Below, one piece after another: positions 59,673 through 64,000 of a stretch of 64,000 bases of DNA. The stretch is from NCBI GenBank assembly GCA_016647705.1, contig CM028326.1:16555901-16619900 (forward strand), read 5' to 3'. Each line of letters begins with the position of its first letter. The stretch's first letter is position 1. The translations under genes were made by a program, and so were the position numbers. The notes under the pieces were generated by a model. The model saw only the letters and a list, made by a program, of their open reading frames with translations, did no database searches and was not told the DNA's origin. This DNA is from Eucommia ulmoides (taxonomy: Eukaryota; Streptophyta; Magnoliopsida; Garryales; Eucommiaceae).

Positions 59673-62317
59673 TGTCACCCCCACCCAGGACACCCGTCAC
59701 GCATGGGGTTGGAGTGACATCGACACGACATCCTTGCTTGGGACAAACCAACTAGAAAGCGACAGTAAACAATTATAATTATACAATCACCAAAATCAGG
59801 CTATAAACATTTTCACTAACTAGGGTCACACCCGTCCCTGAATTTTTAATAACCAACAAAAAAAAAAAAAAAAAAAAAGATAAAAACAACAATGAACCTC
59901 TCCTAAGTTTGCCTCAGGTAGCACCTCCCAAAATACTCCCTCGCTATACCATTGCCGGACTCTACCCAATGCCAGTAGGGGACCGACTCCTAGCTATTTC
60001 ACCTGTGAGTGTACTGCTTTCTTAATAAAAATATTTTTACATAATAATACATTCTAAATAATATATCGTTTAAATATGGACTAAGCATAAGTATATAGAT
60101 GTCAAATAGCTTGTAAAAGTCTTCATAATATATGTAGTGAAAATAAAGCAATATATAAAAGTTCCATTTCAAAACCATCTAATATAAATATCATACCGAT
60201 CACCACAATAAATAATAAATCACCCAGTATAAATAAGCATCACATCTCAAACCACCACTCCAACACAACACACACTGGCTAGCTATAGTGATCGTTTTAA
60301 CCTCACGATCAGGAGTTGTAACGGTACCGTAACATTCGTAGGAATGCCTTCCTACAAAATATCCACACCCCTTTTGGGGAGAAATATAATTCACACCCCT
60401 TACGGGGAGAAATATAATCTACTCATATCTAACGAAAATTATTTTTAAGCCTTCTTTTAAAAACCAACACAATTCCAAAAACCTGCTTGATCCATATCAT
60501 TTATAAAATCGTACAGTGTAAGCAAACACATATGTCATCATATATATATATATAAAGAAAACAGTTTGGCAAGAAGACAATACACTCACCTCGCTTCTTG
60601 TGCTACAATAATAGCACCGTCCAAAGCCTACCGGGATATTGGCGTTTGCGAACCTAGTAATGATAGGGCCTAAATTAATATTTTATGCAAAATAATTAAA
60701 TTGTACAATGTAGACCCTAAGTTCTGAAATTTTCCATTTCCCACATTTTACTTATGAAAATTACTATTTCGGGTAATTTTTATTTCATTAAAAATAATTG
60801 CATAAAATTTAGTAATACACACGGTTCCAATCTATTATTTCGATTCCAAAATTTTGATGTTAGAATTCAATTCAATAAACTGAAATAAATTTAACGGAAA
60901 ACGTTACTCATTCCGAATCGTTCATGGGCTGCGAAATGGGTTTTTAATTCTTATCCGGGTGGTTCGTGAAAATTCTTCTATTTTTTTTTCTTTCCTTTCT
61001 TCTTTCTTCTTTTTCTTTTTCCTGTTTCTGTTTTCTGTTTGTGCTCCGCCTACCAACACCACCACTGGCCGACTAGCCCCCCCTACCGGTGACGCACCGG
61101 CTACCCATAATAGTTTTCATCAACACACCCATGCACACGCATACACACACTGATCAACACATTACACACATACATATACTGTCCTACACTCTCGTCGCCG
61201 GCCGAACTGGGTAAAACACACACCGACATAACACTGAACCAGAACGCCCACACACACGATTATCGAGGGTCGACGGATGACGATCCGAACAATACTCCCA
61301 CATACCCACATTCTACCGTATTGAACCTAAACAGAGGACGCCCACAAGCATGCACCGCCGTAGCGGTGACACACACCGTCGGCCAGGCCGTGGCGACGAT
61401 CACTCACGCATGCAGTCGAAGCTACACACACATACACACGCTGCACGAAACAAGAATCAGAACACATACACTCCGTCAAAACGCCACAATCGGACGAAAC
61501 CAAAACCCACCGGCGATTCTATCGCCGATCACATACACATGCATGCACACACCTACTAGAATGATCAATTAAATATGTATAAGTACTCACCAGATCAAAA
61601 ATCGTCGACAAGCTGAACAACCGAACCCAACGTTCGCTCACCGGCGATGCTAAGAACGCACCCGTCACGCCGTCGATGAACCACCCCACCGATCGAACTA
61701 CTTTCGCTCTCCCCTGAAACTGACAAAGACACCTCCACAATCATGCATACGAGCAATAGCCACGACCACCCTACTGGAGAAACACCGACTCAAGGAAGTC
61801 CGATCACCCCTCCCGTGCTCTAGTCCTCTCTCTCTCTCTCTAGAAGTTTTTCTAATTTCAAACTTGATGGAGGCTGTTTGATCAATGCACATGCACAAGT
61901 ATGTATATTGCATGGATTAAGTGGTGGAAAACGTTCCTAGCCTGCCACGTTGCCTCTCCATTTTTCTCCCTTCTGGCGATCTCACACGCACGGCGTATGC
62001 GTGTATGTATATATATATATTTTTAAAAAAGTTTTTGTTAAATTACTCTTTTCCCCCTCTAATTCCTTAAAGTCTTCTTTTTGAGTTCAATTCAACATTT
62101 ATAAGTTTCTAAAATTGTAATTTGATCCCTAACATTTTTAATTTTTTATTTTTAATTGGCAATTCGTATCCCAAGTTGAGAGTAATGTTTTTAAATTTGC
62201 AAATTTGACGCCCAAGTTTTGATTTGAGTTCTTAATCAATAAAATTTTTAACCAAAATTTTCTAATGCTCTAAAATGCAACTATTTATGACATACGTTTT
62301 ACGATTTAGGTTTTACA
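59673..62317 (-). repeat. 3' LTR of the Tekay/Del-like element
   Basis: On the minus strand it begins TGTAAAACCTAAATCG and ends GGGTGGGGGTGACA. A 29-bp unit with CCCCTTTTGGGG and then CCCCTTACGGGG stands at about 60355-60415. CA-rich stretches lie at 61120-61560. Confidence 0.88.
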
Positions 62318-62328
62318 ACTCTTTCCTC

Positions 62329-62790
62329 CTAAAAGAAATTTCGTCCCGAAATTTTACCTGAGTCGAACAAATATGGGTATTTGTTCTTTATTTCTTTCTT
62401 TCTCTCCCATGTAGCCTCTTCCACCGCATAACTACACCACAACACTTTGACTAAAGGAATCGTTTTCGTTTGCAATACCTGGTCTTTACGGCTTAAGATT
62501 TGGACTGGCTCTTCAACATAGGTCAAATCTGTTTCCAACTCAATCGGCTGCGAAGTGAACACATGAGAAGGGTCTGGCACATATTTTCAGAACATCGATA
62601 CATGGAAAACGTCATGTAATCGAGATAATTCTGGTGGTAACGCAACTCCATACGCTGTCGTGCCAACTCGTTCTAGAATTTTATATGGTCTGATGTATCT
62701 TGGGCTCAACTTCCCTTTATTCCCGAACCTCATTATGCCTTTCCATGGAGAAATATGCAAGAACACATGATCTCCCACCTCGAACTCCAA
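62329..62790 (-). pseudogene. Integrase C-terminus and chromodomain
   Basis: The frame at 62587-62790 (FEVGDHVFLHISPWKG, then GKLSPRYIRPYKILERVG and LHDVFHVSMF) is the linker after the integrase core. The frame at 62329-62580 (PVQILSRKDQVLQTKTIPLV, then KVLWCSYAVEEATWERKKEI) is a chromodomain, which marks chromoviruses and is thought to help target heterochromatin. Confidence 0.85.
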
Positions 62791-62823
62791 CTCCCGTCGG
62801 TGCTTGTCTGCATAACTCTTCTG

Positions 62824-63444
62824 TCAACTCTGAGCAATTTTCATTTTTTCTCGAATCACCTCTACTTTGTCTGCTGTCAGTTGGGCTATGTCCGACATCA
62901 ACAATTTACGTTCACCCACCTTAGTCCAACAAACTGGGGTTCTGCATCTCCTACCATACAATACTTCATACGGAGCCATCTCGATTGTCGAGTGGTAGTT
63001 GTTATTGTAGGCGAATTCCATCAACGGCAAGTGATCATCCCAGTTACCAGGGAATTCCAGAACACATCCCCTCAACATATCCTCCAACGTATATATCGTA
63101 CACTCTGATTGACCGTCTGTTTGAGGATGGAAAACGGTACTAAATTTCAGCTTGGTACCCAAAGCAGTCTGGAGACTCGGCCAGAACCTCGAAGTAAATC
63201 TCGAATCTTTATTCGATATTATAGAAACCGGTGCGCCGTGCAACCTAATAATCTCATCGATATACAATCGGGCATATTTTTTAAGAGAAAATGTCGTCTT
63301 TATAGCCAGAAAATGAGCGGAATTGGTAAGTCTATCAATGATCACCCAGATGGAATTATACCCCTTTTGAGTAAGGGGTAATCCCGAAACGAAATCCATC
63401 GTGATATGCCCCCACTTCCACTCCGGAATAGGTAGAGGTTGCAA
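62824..63444 (-). pseudogene. Integrase core of the Tekay/Del-like element
   Basis: Reads WGHITMDFVSGLPLTQKGYN, VIIDRLTNSAHFLAIK, then HPQTDGQSE and LMEFAYNNNYHSTIEMAPYE, and LYGRRCRTPVCW. These are the usual landmarks of chromovirus integrase. Text for the zinc-binding segment lies to the right (63445-63640). Confidence 0.87.
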
Positions 63445-63558
63445 TAATCCACCTGGACGTTGATGCTCAATCTTTACTTGCTAACAAACAAGGCACCTGG
63501 CAACAAATTCTACGATTTCCCGTTTCATTCTGATCCAACAATAATACTCACGCAAATC

Positions 63559-63996
63559 TCAATACATTTTGGTGCTCCCCGGATGTATCGCGTATGCTGA
63601 GCTATACACCTCTTCCAAGATATCATTTTTTAAATTGACGTCATTAGGCACACATAGCTTATTCCCACACATCAAAACTTCGTCATTATCCCTGATATGA
63701 TGATCAGTTCTGTGACCATTTTTCACTTCATCCCGAATCCTCTCCAATAAAACGTCTGACTTTTGAGCTTCAATAATGCGGTCAATCAATGTCGGCCTCA
63801 AACTCAAGGTTGCAAGCAATGCTGCCGTCTGACCAACCTCTAACTGAACTCGCAACGATCTCAACTCTACATACAAGTTAACATGCGTGACTCGAATGTG
63901 TGCGATCGAACCTGCCGATTTTCGACTCAAAGCATCTGCTACGACATTTGCCTTTCCCGGATGATAGTGGATGGTGCAATCATAATCCTTGATCAA
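63559..63996 (-). pseudogene. RNase H end and integrase N-terminus
   Basis: DYDCTIHYHPGKANVVADAL followed by SRK is the classic end of Ty3/gypsy RNase H. ILEEVYSSAYAIHPGSTKMY opens the integrase zinc-binding domain. The frame continues past the window edge. Confidence 0.87.
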
Positions 63997-64000
63997 CTCC

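Larger units (their letters stand above)
59673..64000 (-). mobile_element. Tekay/Del-like chromovirus, 3' half, runs off the window
   Basis: The 3' LTR is at 59673-62317 (2645 bp), a purine-rich tract at 62318-62345 (minus strand CTTTTAGGAGGAAAGAGT), and then, reading leftward on the minus strand from 64000, the RNase H end, integrase and chromodomain. The LTR is of the same family as the solo LTR at 15081-18030. The 5' half, including gag, protease and reverse transcriptase, lies beyond the window. It reads as broken in a few places in the part seen. Confidence 0.9.

Noticed and set aside
59396-59751. Small His/Cys-rich minus-strand frames
   Set aside because: Low-complexity composition, overlapping frames and the edge of an LTR; no recognisable domain.
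61321-61572. Arg/Thr/His-rich frames in the Tekay 3' LTR
   Set aside because: Produced by CA-rich LTR sequence, overlapping in several frames.

Overview
The window is plant nuclear DNA, most likely from a eudicot. The evidence is the transposon mix (Tat-, Tekay- and SIRE-type LTR elements, plant L1 LINEs that carry an RNase H, a Mutator-like element, a tRNA-derived SINE) and one intron-containing plant gene. Transposons and their remains fill most of it. No rRNA gene, tRNA gene or CRISPR array was seen. The species cannot be named from the sequence.

Layout. 1-1344: an LTR. 1345-4231: tail of a LINE. 4291-10322: a gag-only LTR element on the minus strand. About 10380-12185: a second LINE tail with a 322-bp TRIM inside it. 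12714-13972: a copia-like solo LTR. 14027-18376: a Tat-like LTR split by a Tekay/Del-like solo LTR (15081-18030). 18377-35900: a broken Tat/Retand-type element on the plus strand (reverse transcriptase, RNase H, integrase, 75-bp tandem repeats, then antisense reading frames). Three insertions sit in it: a three-LTR composite (19048-27413), a solo LTR (29796-31559) and a copia tail (about 34945-35739). 36403-37130: piece of a SIRE LTR. 37147-37570: DUF4283 remnant. 38856-39077: a SINE with clean target duplications.

41209-44050 is the only clear host gene. It has two exons and encodes a predicted GPI-anchored SPARK-domain protein of the Arabidopsis At4g28100 type (316 residues). 44736-50475 is a complete-ended Mutator-like element with TIRs of about 110 bp and a perfect 9-bp target duplication. 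Its transposase (minus strand) is decayed, and it carries a decayed GRF zinc-finger gene on the plus strand. 52042-58956 is a SIRE-like copia element with both LTRs but only a remnant of gag. 59673-64000 is the 3' half of a Tekay/Del-like chromovirus on the minus strand that runs off the window.

The most unusual signal is not a gene. At least six LTR families here carry a short array of small interrupted palindromes, where the coding strand is known lying upstream of the presumed core promoter. The palindromic core differs between families (CTGCAG, CCGCGG, CCTAGG, GTTAAC, GTCGAC, hairpins around TTCG). In two copies of the Tekay-like LTR the array occupies the same place but has a different stem sequence. 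Related hairpins appear in the 75-bp tandem repeats, where one stem shows a paired change, and beside a splice-donor-like site inside the gag-only elements, where a stem pair also covaries. I know of no named description of this pattern; alignments of more copies would test it.
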